In this document: one piece after another, positions 44,782-52,855 of the stretch | Layout: each line of letters begins with the position of its first letter | Numbering within the stretch: the first letter of the stretch is position 1 | Origin: Acetothermia bacterium UBA3571 | GTDB lineage: Bacteria > Bipolaricaulota > Bipolaricaulia > Bipolaricaulales > Bipolaricaulaceae | Length of the DNA: 64,000 bases | Direction: 5' to 3' | NCBI GenBank assembly: GCA_002375995.1 | Contig: DFNI01000026.1 | Location: 1 to 64,000 of the forward strand | Notes under the pieces: generated by a model | What the model was told of the DNA's origin: nothing | Database searches by the model: none | What the model saw: the letters and a program-made list of their open reading frames with translations, nothing else | Program-made: the position numbers and the translations under genes

Positions 44782-45474
44782 TTAAGTGTTTTCGGAATCG
44801 GTTTTCGCCGCGTTCTCACCTCCCTTTAATGCGGATATGGCTTCCTTTTTTGCGCGTTCCAGGTGCGCGGTGAGGGCAGAGACCGCCCTCTCGAGGTCTT
44901 TCGCGGCGAGGGCCTCGATGATCTCGCGGTGCTCCCGACAAGCGGCTCGGGGGTTCATGGTGAGGCGCGTGGTAAGTTTAATCAGGTCGATGATGCCGTT
45001 GGCGAACTTGGTAAGCCATTGGCTTTGGGATCCACGGATCAGGAGGTCAAGATGAAGTTTTTCGTCCATCCTCTGTACCTCGGATACCAATTCCTCATCG
45101 GAGGCGGATCTCAGCTCGGCGATCCACTTACGAAGGTGGGCGAGGTGTTCACGATCAATACAGTCCTTTTTGATGATGTACTCCACCGCAAGGACCTCCA
45201 GGGCCCGGCGGAGATCGAAGAGCTCCTCGACGTCGGTGGGAGTGAGCTCGATGACAAAGTATCCGACATACGGTTTCGAGACCACCAATCCCTGCTCTGC
45301 GAGTTTCTGAAGGGCTTCACGCAGGGGCGTTTGGCTCACGGAGAGTTCCTGGGCGAGCTTTTGGACCTCGATCTTTTCGCCGGGCTTGAGTTCGAAGTTC
45401 AGGATGCGTTCTCGAATCAGGCTACACACTTGGTCTACCAGCGTTTTCCTTACCACAGGATTCTTCGGTGCCAT
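44782..45474 (-). CDS. GntR-family (FadR/FCD) transcriptional regulator
   Basis: 230 residues. The winged-helix DNA-binding domain occupies residues 8-75 (VCSLIRERILNFELKPGEKI, LAQELSVSQTPLREALQKL, GLVVSKPYVGYFV). The all-helical FCD effector domain follows (LRRALEVLAVEYIIKKDC, MDEKLHLDLLIRGSQ, REHREIIEALAAKDLERAV), with Asp/His residues at the positions that bind metal or ligand. It is the first gene of the amino-sugar operon and probably represses it. Its promoter overlaps an inverted repeat, which fits autoregulation. There is no ribosome binding site and almost no 5' leader, so it may be leaderless. Confidence 0.9.
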   Translation of the reverse strand: MAPKNPVVRKTLVDQVCSLIRERILNFELKPGEKIEVQKLAQELSVSQTPLREALQKLAEQGLVVSKPYVGYFVIELTPTDVEELFDLRRALEVLAVEYIIKKDCIDREHLAHLRKWIAELRSASDEELVSEVQRMDEKLHLDLLIRGSQSQWLTKFANGIIDLIKLTTRLTMNPRAACREHREIIEALAAKDLERAVSALTAHLERAKKEAISALKGGENAAKTDSENT

Positions 45475-45479
45475 GTTAA

Positions 45480-45512
45480 GTATAAAATATACAATATATC
45501 CACCCTTGTCAA
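45480..45512 (-). promoter_or_regulatory. promoter and probable GntR operator of the amino-sugar operon
   Basis: On the minus strand a perfect TTGACA (45507-45512) is followed 17 bases later by TATTTT (45484-45489), or 15 bases later by TATATT (45486-45491). The palindrome GTATAAAATATAC (45480-45492) overlaps the -10 and lies only 6 bases from the start codon, a good place for repression. Confidence 0.7.
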
Positions 45513-45742
45513 GACACTGAACTGACCAAGGGATGGCACCCTCATATCTTCACCTGCATCTTTAGCCATTGAAGAAAAACTGGACTTATACTGCGTCTCT
45601 CCTAGATGATCTGATTCCGATCAGAGGTCACCATGAAAGTTATTTGGTTAGGTCAGCACTATGGGCTTTTTGGGCGGAGCCCGGGTTTTTATTGTTCCCT
45701 GAAGATCCCTTTGTTGTCCCCGGTTTTCGGGGCCTCCGAGGT
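45513..45742. other. intergenic stretch between divergent gntR and hcp
   Basis: About 230 bases between the two divergent promoters (total gap 335 bases). It contains short open frames on the plus strand but none with family resemblance or a good ribosome binding site. I see no repeat or RNA gene here. Confidence 0.4.
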
Positions 45743-45796
45743 TTGGAAGGGAGCGGTTGTCCGGATAAAATGAATTGAGAGGAAATTATCTCATTT
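45743..45796 (+). promoter_or_regulatory. promoter and inverted repeat upstream of hybrid-cluster protein
   Basis: TTGGAA (45743-45748), 17-base spacer, TAAAAT (45766-45771). Directly downstream is an inverted repeat AATTGAGA / TCTCATTT (45773-45780 and 45789-45796, one mismatch, 8-base loop), ending at the ribosome binding site TAGGAGG. It could be an operator or an RNA hairpin controlling translation. Confidence 0.5.
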
Positions 45797-45809
45797 AGGA
45801 GGTCTAATT

Positions 45810-47114
45810 ATGCCCGGAAACCTCGAGATGTTCTGCTACCAGTGTGCCCAAGCGGCTGGGGGAATGGCGTGCACGCGGACGGGCACCTGCGGCAAACTCC
45901 CCACGGTGGCCCGGCTCCAGGACAACCTGAAGTACGCCCTCATGGGGATAAGCGCCTACGCCTACCACGCCCGCGAGCTCGGGAAGACCGATCCGGAGAT
46001 CGACGAGTTCATTACCCGCGCCCTCTACACCGTCCTCACCAATGTGAACTTCGACGCGGAAAGCTTGGTGGACTTGGCCATCGAAGCTGGGAGGATAAAC
46101 CTCCGGGTGATGGAGCTCCTCAAGGAGGCCCACATCCAGGCGTATGGCGAACCCGTCCCCACCCAGGTCCCCACCGGAACGGTCAAGGGGAAGGCCATCA
46201 TCGTCACCGGCCACGGCCTCCGGGCCTTAGAGGAGCTCCTCAAGCAAACCGAGGGAACCGGGATAAACGTCTACACCCACTCCGAGATGCTGCCGGCCCA
46301 CGGCTATCCCGGGCTGAAAAAGTACCCCCACCTGGTGGGAAACCTGGGCAAGGCCTGGTACGACCAGCGAGTCCTCTTCGCCAAATACCCCGCCGCCATC
46401 CTCGCCACCTCTAACTGCGCTCTCATTCCCAGGGACGAATACCGGGACCGCATGTTCACCACTGGAACGGTTCGCCTCCCCGGGGTGCGTCACATCGGGG
46501 GGTATGACTTCTCTCCCGTGATTGAGAAGGCCCTATCTCTCCCTGAGCTCCCCGAGGAACCGGGGAAGGTGACCCTCACCACCGGTTTCTCCAAATCCGC
46601 GGTCCTGGAGCTTGCTCCCAAGATAAAAGAGCTCGTGGAGGCGGGGAGGATCAAGCGGTTCTTGCTCGTGGGTGGCTGCGATTCCCCCACCAAGAGGAAC
46701 CAATACTACCGCGAGCTCGTGGAATCCCTTCCAGAGGAGACCGTGGTGCTCACCCTCGCCTGCGGCAAGTTCCGCATCAACGACCTCGACCTCGGCGATA
46801 TAGAAGGTGTGCCCCGGTTGATCGACCTCGGGCAATGCAACGACGCCATCGTGGCGGTGGAGATCGCGCAAGCCCTGGCGGAGCTCTTCGGCGTGGAACC
46901 CACGGAGCTTCCGTTGACGTTGGTGCTTATGTGGATGGAGCAGAAGGCGGTGGCCATCCTCTGGAGCCTTTTGGCTTTGGGCTTCCGGGGGATTTACCTC
47001 GGCCCCATACTCCCCCCGTGGGCCAACGAGGAGATCGTGCGGGTCCTCACGGAGAAATACGACGTCCGCCTGATCGGCGACCCCCAGGCCGATCTCCAGG
47101 CGATCCTCGGCTAG
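45810..47114 (+). CDS. hcp: hybrid-cluster protein (hydroxylamine reductase), class III
   Basis: 434-residue iron-sulfur enzyme; family members reduce hydroxylamine or, physiologically, nitric oxide. The N-terminal cluster motif is C-x2-C-x8-C-x5-C (Cys 9, 12, 21 and 27). Hybrid-cluster ligand segments are visible in order: VTGHGLRALEELLKQ, NVYTHSEMLPAHGYP, LATSNCALIPRDEYRD, LLVGGCDSPTKRNQYY, VLTLACGKFRIND and LIDLGQCNDAIVA. The protein lacks the roughly 100-residue helical insert of class I/II, as in thermophiles and archaea. ATG 45810 follows TAGGAGG. It stands alone and probably protects against nitrosative or oxidative stress. Confidence 0.93.
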   Translation: MPGNLEMFCYQCAQAAGGMACTRTGTCGKLPTVARLQDNLKYALMGISAYAYHARELGKTDPEIDEFITRALYTVLTNVNFDAESLVDLAIEAGRINLRVMELLKEAHIQAYGEPVPTQVPTGTVKGKAIIVTGHGLRALEELLKQTEGTGINVYTHSEMLPAHGYPGLKKYPHLVGNLGKAWYDQRVLFAKYPAAILATSNCALIPRDEYRDRMFTTGTVRLPGVRHIGGYDFSPVIEKALSLPELPEEPGKVTLTTGFSKSAVLELAPKIKELVEAGRIKRFLLVGGCDSPTKRNQYYRELVESLPEETVVLTLACGKFRINDLDLGDIEGVPRLIDLGQCNDAIVAVEIAQALAELFGVEPTELPLTLVLMWMEQKAVAILWSLLALGFRGIYLGPILPPWANEEIVRVLTEKYDVRLIGDPQADLQAILG

Positions 47115-47128
47115 GAACCACCGTCAGC

Positions 47129-47161
47129 GGCGCGGGGCCGTACACCGTCCGGCCCCGCGCC
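47129..47161 (+). terminator. GC-rich hairpin after hcp
   Basis: Arms 47129-47140 and 47150-47161 pair perfectly over 12 bp with a 9-base loop. No T-run follows on the plus strand, so termination efficiency is uncertain. The rest of the gap up to 47335 shows nothing clear. Confidence 0.6.
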
Positions 47162-47335
47162 CTGAAAAAGGCCTATTGGACCGGGATCATAAGACGTCGA
47201 CCGCCGCAACATTGAGAAAGGATTTTCCGGGTCTCCGCTCATGCTTGGGGAACTGGGGCTATCCCGAGGTGAAACGCCGACAGCGGGAGGGACACTGTGC
47301 GCCTATGCGGGGGCCATTGGGTGAGAGGTGTCCAG

Positions 47336-47372
47336 GAAAAAAGAGGGGCGGGCCGCCCCCAGGGCCCGCCCC
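47336..47372 (-). terminator. intrinsic terminator for the minus-strand secreted protein gene
   Basis: Arms 47345-47354 and 47363-47372 form a 10-bp GC stem; on the minus strand a run of six T follows (complement of 47337-47342). Confidence 0.82.
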
Positions 47373-47379
47373 GCACCTC

Positions 47380-47964
47380 TTACTGCCGGTGCTCGTAGTG
47401 AACAAGCACCATCTCGTACGTGGTCGCCCAACTTCCTCCTTCGTTACGCTCCTGCCGGATGAGCACGGGGTAGGGAACCGCCGGATCGGGGGAGATGGCG
47501 AGTACCACCCGCTCATCTGGGCTCGAAGGGGTCTTGAGGATGCCCTGTACCGCCTGAACCCCGGCGATGGTCACGATATCTTTTGTCTCCCAGGAAAGGC
47601 CCCCCGGGAGGACGTAGGTGCGGTTCGGCTCTGGAGGTCCACCCATGCCGAAGATCATGAAGTAGTAGGGAAGCCACCATGCGTCGGCAAGCCATATGGT
47701 GGGCTGCCATACGAAAAAGAGCGACATATCCCCGATATCCTCCAGACTTGCATCGCCCACGATCTCGGTACGGATGGTATAAGTCCCATCGTCCTTGGGG
47801 GAAAGTTCGAGGGTATAGGTGAAGTTCCGATCTTCGGTGGTGATCTGGTACGTCATGAGCAGGTACCCTCCTGGGTAAGCGGCGAGTCCCCCCGTCCATT
47901 GGGCCATCCCCGCGGTAGCCAACATACAAACAAGGGCAGCCATTGAACCGATCAACTTCCGCAT
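47380..47964 (-). CDS. secreted protein of unknown function
   Basis: 194 residues, no family recognised. Signal peptide RKLIGSMAALVCMLATAGMA, then a beta-rich domain (YLLMTYQITTEDRNFTYTLE, DDGTYTIRTEIVG) and a Trp/Tyr/Phe-rich centre (LADAWWLPYYFMIFGMGG). The start 47964 follows AAGGAGGTAG; the upstream part of the open frame has no signal. No cysteines or lipobox are seen, so it is probably periplasmic or surface exposed. It has its own terminator and appears monocistronic. Confidence 0.65.
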   Translation of the reverse strand: MRKLIGSMAALVCMLATAGMAQWTGGLAAYPGGYLLMTYQITTEDRNFTYTLELSPKDDGTYTIRTEIVGDASLEDIGDMSLFFVWQPTIWLADAWWLPYYFMIFGMGGPPEPNRTYVLPGGLSWETKDIVTIAGVQAVQGILKTPSSPDERVVLAISPDPAVPYPVLIRQERNEGGSWATTYEMVLVHYEHRQ

Positions 47965-48027
47965 CTCTACCTCCTTGAAAATCGAGTACCAATATTCACC
48001 CAGGACGAGGATACACGCCACCGACGC

Positions 48028-48483
48028 TCACTCACCCAAATACTTGGCCACGCTCCAGATGCCGAGGTAGGCCAGGGAGAGGCGCACTGCGGCCGCGGCA
48101 GCTGTGGCAAGGGAAAAGGCCAATGGGCGTCCCCCGGCGATGGCCAAAAGGTAAACCGCCCCGGTATCCGGAAATCCTGGGATGAGCAGGAGGAAGAAAA
48201 GAGCCGGAGCCCCAAACCTGTCTACCCATTTGTGGCCGAATTCCATCAGGGCTCTAGCGTACCGGTTAGTGGCCCCCCAGTTTTGCACCCGGGGAAGGCG
48301 CTTTAGGCATACGGCCAGATAGAAGATCATATATGCCCCAACGAACTTCCCGGCTGTAGCCACCGCGATCACTGCCCACCCCGGGGCGAACTTCACTCCC
48401 GCCAACACCGCTTCAAGCGGGGTGGGAAGTACGAGGGCCGTTCCGGCTGCATACAGAAAGACCAAAAACAACGCGAGCGCCAT
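48028..48483 (-). CDS. small DedA/VTT-like membrane protein (YqaA type)
   Basis: 151 residues with four hydrophobic segments: ALALFLVFLYAAGTALVLP, AVIAVATAGKFVGAYMIFYL, APALFFLLLIPGFPDTGAVY and LATAAAAAVRLSLAYLGIW. The FLLLIPGFPDTGAVYLLAIA segment matches the conserved re-entrant motif of VTT/DedA-type proteins, which flip or sense membrane lipids. ATG 48483 is preferred (AGGAG seven bases upstream); a TTG is two codons earlier. There is a small gap to the secreted protein downstream. Confidence 0.7.
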   Translation of the reverse strand: MALALFLVFLYAAGTALVLPTPLEAVLAGVKFAPGWAVIAVATAGKFVGAYMIFYLAVCLKRLPRVQNWGATNRYARALMEFGHKWVDRFGAPALFFLLLIPGFPDTGAVYLLAIAGGRPLAFSLATAAAAAVRLSLAYLGIWSVAKYLGE

Positions 48484-48489
48484 GTCCAA

Positions 48490-48802
48490 GCTCCTTCGGA
48501 GTCCAGCTTAACCTCCGTTCCCCAAACGGTGAAGTCATTGTCCATGGACCGAAAAACACGGAGTAAATTTGGTAGGGCTTCTTTTGGGTTCGTACCGAAA
48601 GCGGGATTACGGCGCTGCTAAAAACTTGGGGAGGAAACGCTTGGGCACGGTTGAAACGTGGGTTTCGGAGACCACCGGCACGGGGAAGGCACTTTGTCAT
48701 TGGATTAGTGCAAAGATGCGCAGTCCCGCGGCGCTAGAGGGGGGACCGAGGTCCCCACCGCCGGCTTTTCCCAGAGGTCATATCCGGGATACTTTGCTAA
48801 AG
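48490..48802 (+). other. gap of uncertain coding status upstream of the amylase gene
   Basis: The amylase frame is open back to 48569, but the encoded part (rich in Gly, Arg, Pro, with PPPAFPRGH) looks unlike an enzyme domain and has no ribosome binding site. I see no promoter, terminator or RNA. It could be an untranslated leader or an N-terminal extension. Confidence 0.35.
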
Positions 48803-50167
48803 ATGCAGGATGAACTGGCCCTTTCTCCGCCTGAGTGGGTGAAAGACGCGGTTTTCTACGCCATCTTTCCCGACCGGTTCCGCAACGGCGACCCGGGAAA
48901 CGATCCCCCGGGGACGCGGCCGTGGGGCGCTCCCCCCGATAGGGAGAGCACCTTCGGCGGGGATCTATGGGGGATCATTCAGGCCTTGGACTACCTCCAA
49001 GATTTGGGGGTGACCGCCCTCTATCTCACCCCCATCTTCACGGCGCCCTCTAACCATAAGTATGATGTGGTGGACTACTACAACGTTGATCCCCATTTCG
49101 GGGGGAATGAGGCCCTCGCGGAGTTGGTGGGGGAGCTCCACCGGCGCGGGATGCGGCTCATCTTGGATGGTGTCTTCAACCACTGCGGCGAGGCCCATCC
49201 CTTCTTCTGGGATGTCCTCCGCCGGGGGAGGTCCTCCCCCTACTGGGATTGGTTCACGATTCGCGGGGACCGGGTGGTCCAGGAGCCTTATCCCAACTAC
49301 ACGTGCTGGGCCGGGGTGAGATCGCTTCCGGAATGGAACCACGCGAATCCCGCGGTGCGCGAGTACCTCCTCTCCGTGGCCAGTTATTGGATCAGGGAGT
49401 ACGGGATCGATGGATGGCGTTTGGATGCGGTGGAGCACATGCCCCCGGACTTCGTCCGCGAGATCCGCGTTGCCGTCAAGGGAGCGAACCCCGAGGCCTA
49501 TGTCCTGGGCGAGGTGATGGGCTACGCCGCGGCGTGGTTCAAGCACGGGGCCTTGGACGGAGCCATGAATTACCGCCTGTGGGAGGCCTTAGTGTACTTC
49601 ATCGCCCGGGATTCTTGGGACGCCCCTCAGTTCGTCGCCCACCTCAAGGGACTGTGGGGCAGTTACCCCCAGGGGAACGCCTTCGCTTCCTACAACCTCA
49701 CCGGCAGCCACGATAAGCCCCGGATCATGACCCTATGCGGTGGCGACCGCCGCAAGGTGGCGTTGGTGGTCGCGACCATCTTCGCCCTTCCGGGTGCCCC
49801 GGCGGTCTACTACGGCGACGAGATCGGCCTCCAGGGGGGCGAGGATCCCGATTGCCGGCGTTGTTTCCCCTGGGACCATTCCCGATGGGATACCGAGCTC
49901 CGGGGGCTCTTTCGTATGCTCATAAGGCTCCGCCGGGAAGAGCCGGCCCTCCGGCACGGGGACCTTCGATTCGGGGAGGCCCGGGGGCGGGTGTTCTCCC
50001 TGGTGCGAGAGGGTCCAGACGCGCGGATCCTTTTCTTCCTCAATGCTGGAGAGGAAGAGGCCCGGTTTCCTTTGTCCCGGCCTGCGCTGGATCTCCTGAA
50101 GGGAGAACCCCTTTTGGGGACACTTCGCCTTCCTCCCGAGTCCTTTGCCTTTCTCAAAGAGGGCTAG
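48803..50167 (+). CDS. GH13 alpha-amylase family glycoside hydrolase (neopullulanase/cyclomaltodextrinase-like)
   Basis: About 454 residues from ATG 48803. It starts with WVKDAVFYAIFPDRFRNGDP, the usual entry of cyclodextrin- and pullulan-hydrolysing GH13 enzymes. GH13 regions: LILDGVFNH (region I), DGWRLDAVEH with the nucleophile Asp, VLGEVMG with the acid/base Glu, and LTGSHDKPRI with the third Asp. The barrel is followed by a small C-terminal beta domain (GRVFSLVREGPDARILFFLN). No signal peptide is seen, so it likely acts in the cytoplasm on imported maltodextrins. The start is uncertain because the frame extends upstream without a clear ribosome binding site. Confidence 0.87.
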   Translation: MQDELALSPPEWVKDAVFYAIFPDRFRNGDPGNDPPGTRPWGAPPDRESTFGGDLWGIIQALDYLQDLGVTALYLTPIFTAPSNHKYDVVDYYNVDPHFGGNEALAELVGELHRRGMRLILDGVFNHCGEAHPFFWDVLRRGRSSPYWDWFTIRGDRVVQEPYPNYTCWAGVRSLPEWNHANPAVREYLLSVASYWIREYGIDGWRLDAVEHMPPDFVREIRVAVKGANPEAYVLGEVMGYAAAWFKHGALDGAMNYRLWEALVYFIARDSWDAPQFVAHLKGLWGSYPQGNAFASYNLTGSHDKPRIMTLCGGDRRKVALVVATIFALPGAPAVYYGDEIGLQGGEDPDCRRCFPWDHSRWDTELRGLFRMLIRLRREEPALRHGDLRFGEARGRVFSLVREGPDARILFFLNAGEEEARFPLSRPALDLLKGEPLLGTLRLPPESFAFLKEG

Positions 50168-50299
50168 GACCCTGGGTCTGAAAGTACTCTTGACGGACTC
50201 CGCTGTGTCCGCTACGTTGCTTTCGTAAGGTGAAAAGACCTTTTATGTTGTCCAGCACCTGCAATGGGTGAAGTGAGTGATTAAAGACAAGGGGGGAAG

Positions 50300-51226
50300 A
50301 TGTTGCGGGAAGTAATGGAAGCCATGGAGCTCCTTGAGGGCCCGGATGCAAGCGGCGAAGCCGCCCGGGAATGGCTTATCGGCAAAGGCCTCGAGCCCCG
50401 TGAGGTGGAGGTCACCCATATCGCGGGAGAGAAAGGGGGAACCGATTTCATCAAGGTGCACCTCTCCACGTCGGGGACGGGTCCCACCCTGGGCATCGTC
50501 GGAAGGCTCGGGGGCGTGGGAGCCCGGCCCGAGCGGCTCGGTCTCGTCTCGGATGCCGACGGCGCCATCGTGGCCCTGGCCTGCGCGGCCAAGCTCGCGC
50601 GGATGCGTGCCCGGGGCGATGCCTTGCCCGGTGCGGTGATCGTCGCTACCCATATATGCCCCAACTCCCCTGTGATCCCCCATGAACCGGTCCCCTTCAT
50701 GGGCGCTCCCGTGGACATCGCCACCATGAACCGCCACGAGGTGGACCCCGAGATGGAGGCCATCCTCTCCATCGATACCACCAAGGGCAATTGGGTCATC
50801 AACCGCCGCGGCTTCGCCATCACCCCCACGGTGAAGGAGGGGTATATCCTCCGGGTAAGCGAGGATCTTCTTCGGATCATGAGCTACGTCACCAACGAGC
50901 CGCCGGCAGTCCTCCCCATCACCACCCAGGACATCACCCCCTATGGGAACGGACTCTTCCACATAAACAGCATCATGCAGCCCGCCACCGCCACCTCTGC
51001 CCCGGTGGTGGGGGTGGCCACCACCGCCTGCATCCCCGTCCCGGGCTGCGCCACCGGGGCCAACCAGGTGGTGGACATCGAGATGGCGGCGCGGTTCTGC
51101 GTGGAGGTAGCCAAAGAATTCACCGCCGGACGGGCTCGGTTCTACGATCCCGAGGAATTCGAGCGGCTCGTTGCCCTCTACGGCCCCATGCAGCACCTCC
51201 AGACCTTGGGAAAGGGGGAAGGTTGA
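50300..51226 (+). CDS. DUF1177-family protein
   Basis: 308-residue protein that resembles the DUF1177 family, whose function is unknown. Distinctive segments: GTDFIKVHLSTSGTGPTLGI, VVATHICPNSPVIPH-like residues (VIVATHICPNSPVIPHEPVP), FMGAPVDIATMNRHEV and VVGVATTACIPVPGCATGAN. Conserved His and Cys residues in these segments suggest a metal-dependent or Cys-dependent enzyme (inference). ATG 50300 follows GGGGGGAAG. Its stop overlaps the next gene start (TTGA), which encodes an AroM-like protein; this pair is repeatedly found together in other genomes as far as I recall. Confidence 0.72.
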   Translation: MLREVMEAMELLEGPDASGEAAREWLIGKGLEPREVEVTHIAGEKGGTDFIKVHLSTSGTGPTLGIVGRLGGVGARPERLGLVSDADGAIVALACAAKLARMRARGDALPGAVIVATHICPNSPVIPHEPVPFMGAPVDIATMNRHEVDPEMEAILSIDTTKGNWVINRRGFAITPTVKEGYILRVSEDLLRIMSYVTNEPPAVLPITTQDITPYGNGLFHINSIMQPATATSAPVVGVATTACIPVPGCATGANQVVDIEMAARFCVEVAKEFTAGRARFYDPEEFERLVALYGPMQHLQTLGKGEG

Positions 51227-51891
51227 GGAGGTTGGGTCTCGTCACCATCGGCCAGAGCCCCCGGGACGATGTGGTTCCCGAGCTCCGGCGGTTCCTTCCC
51301 CCCGATGTGCAGATATATGAGGCGGGAGCCCTGGACGACCTCTCCCCAAAGGAGATCGCAGCCCATCTCCCGCTTTCCCCCGAGAGGACCCTGGTTACCC
51401 GCCTCCGGGACGGAACGGAGGTCGTGGTGGACGCGGAGTTCGTTCACGGGCGCCTCCAGGCCGTAATCGAAAGGCTGGGGAGAGGGGTGGATCTCATCGG
51501 GCTCCTTTGTTCTGGCAAATTCCCGGATTTCGAGAGCCCGGTACCCTTGCTCGTTCCCCACCGGCTGCTTCGGGGTGTCCTTTCCGCCCTCCTCCTTCCT
51601 GGCCCTTTGGGGGTGTTGGTGCCCTCCCCCGAACAGGTGGGCCCGGCGGAGGAGGAGCTGCGGGATTGGGGCATCGACGCGGTGGTGTGCGCCACCTCCC
51701 CCTACCGAGGAGACCTGCGGAGCGCCCTGGGGGAGCAGGTGAGCTTCTTGCGGGAGCGCGGAGTGGCGGCGGTGCTCCTCAACTGTTTCGGTTACGGGGA
51801 GGCGTCCCGAGAATTCCTCCAAGAATCCTTGGGAGTGCCGGTGATCGCGGTCCGATCCCTGTTCGCCCGGACCTTGGCGGAACTTTTGTGA
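51223..51891 (+). CDS. AroM-family protein
   Basis: 222 residues. The N-terminus RRLGLVTIGQSPRDDVVPEL followed by YEAGALDDLSPKEIA is diagnostic for AroM, an E. coli protein of unknown function named for its place next to aroL. Later LIGLLCSGKFPDFESP, then VLLNCFGYGEASREFLQESL, suggest an Asp/Glu-racemase-like fold. TTG 51223 overlaps the DUF1177 stop by four bases, so the products are probably made in fixed ratio. No transporter or other pathway gene is adjacent. Confidence 0.85.
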   Translation: MRRLGLVTIGQSPRDDVVPELRRFLPPDVQIYEAGALDDLSPKEIAAHLPLSPERTLVTRLRDGTEVVVDAEFVHGRLQAVIERLGRGVDLIGLLCSGKFPDFESPVPLLVPHRLLRGVLSALLLPGPLGVLVPSPEQVGPAEEELRDWGIDAVVCATSPYRGDLRSALGEQVSFLRERGVAAVLLNCFGYGEASREFLQESLGVPVIAVRSLFARTLAELL

Positions 51892-51897
51892 AAAACT

Positions 51898-52722
51898 TCA
51901 GCCCGGTGGAGCTGGCCTGCCACTGATCCGTGCTTCCAGCAATATACGTGCCACGCGGACCTCAGCCAGGGCCACCACGGCCTGACCATGGGCTGCGGCG
52001 ATATCGCGGGCATAACCTTCGATTTCCTCTCGCCAACCGTGGATCGTTTCGACCAACTTAAACAAGGCAGCCTCTGCCAAATACGCAGCCCGCCAGGCTT
52101 CACTTTCAGCATCCAGCGCAGCGATCAGGGCAGCTATGGCCGTATCCACATCTCCCGCCTTCACGGCCCCTTTCGCCCGGGCGGCTTCGGTTTGGACAGA
52201 GCGAGCCAGGACGCTGGCGGTCTGGGCCTGTTGGCGGGCCTCGCTGAACGGAGGCGGGTATGTCGCGAGGGTAATGGAGCGGGCGATGGCCTCTACCCGG
52301 GCCTGGGCGGCCTGTAGGGACCGCTGGGACGAGACCATCGCCAGTTTCACCATGGCGACCTTTTCGGCGGCGATGTTCAGCGCCGCTTGAGCTAGCGGTT
52401 TTGAGTTCCCATCGGGTCCTTTCAGGATGTCACTTGCCATCTCAGATATATGGGCGTTAGTGCGGGTTACTTCCTTTTCCATGGCTATGATCTCGCTCAC
52501 CGCTTCTTCCAGGGACACAATTCGTTCCTCTGCCCACTCCAGGAATTCCTGGATCAGTTGCGCTTCCCGTTGACCGGCGGCCTCGGCAGCGGCGGCAGCC
52601 GCCACGGCCGATTCGGTCGCCTTCGTCGCTGCGCCCGTGATGTCCAAGGACACCCCCTGAACCACGGCGCCAAGAAGGAACATTGCCGAAAGGACCACTG
52701 CTTTTAACCCCAAATGCCTCAT
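51898..52722 (-). CDS. secreted Ala-rich coiled-coil protein of unknown function
   Basis: 274 residues, no family recognised. Signal peptide GLKAVVLSAMFLLGAVVQG, then almost wholly helical sequence rich in Ala and Glu (ATESAVAAAAAAEAAGQREA, AARAKGAVKAGDVDTAIAAL), consistent with long coiled coils or helical bundles. No cysteines are present. It may act as a periplasmic spacer or scaffold. The start at 52722 has AAGGGGG upstream. It converges with aroM. Confidence 0.6.
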   Translation of the reverse strand: MRHLGLKAVVLSAMFLLGAVVQGVSLDITGAATKATESAVAAAAAAEAAGQREAQLIQEFLEWAEERIVSLEEAVSEIIAMEKEVTRTNAHISEMASDILKGPDGNSKPLAQAALNIAAEKVAMVKLAMVSSQRSLQAAQARVEAIARSITLATYPPPFSEARQQAQTASVLARSVQTEAARAKGAVKAGDVDTAIAALIAALDAESEAWRAAYLAEAALFKLVETIHGWREEIEGYARDIAAAHGQAVVALAEVRVARILLEARISGRPAPPG

Positions 52723-52855
52723 TGCCAAACCCCCTTCGTGCGGTCAGGGACCGGAGAGCCCAGTCCAGTTGCCTCGTCTATAGGGCGGTTACCCTTCCGA
52801 CGGTCCAGGTGAACATCAAAACCGGTGCTTTCCCTGCCGGCACCGTGACACCGCC

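Noticed and set aside
43433..44785. 450-codon open frame on the plus strand
   Set aside because: Antisense to the amino-sugar binding protein, which has signal peptide and family motifs; the plus frame has none.
45569..45778. 69-codon open frame between gntR and hcp
   Set aside because: No ribosome binding site, no family resemblance, and it runs through the hcp promoter.
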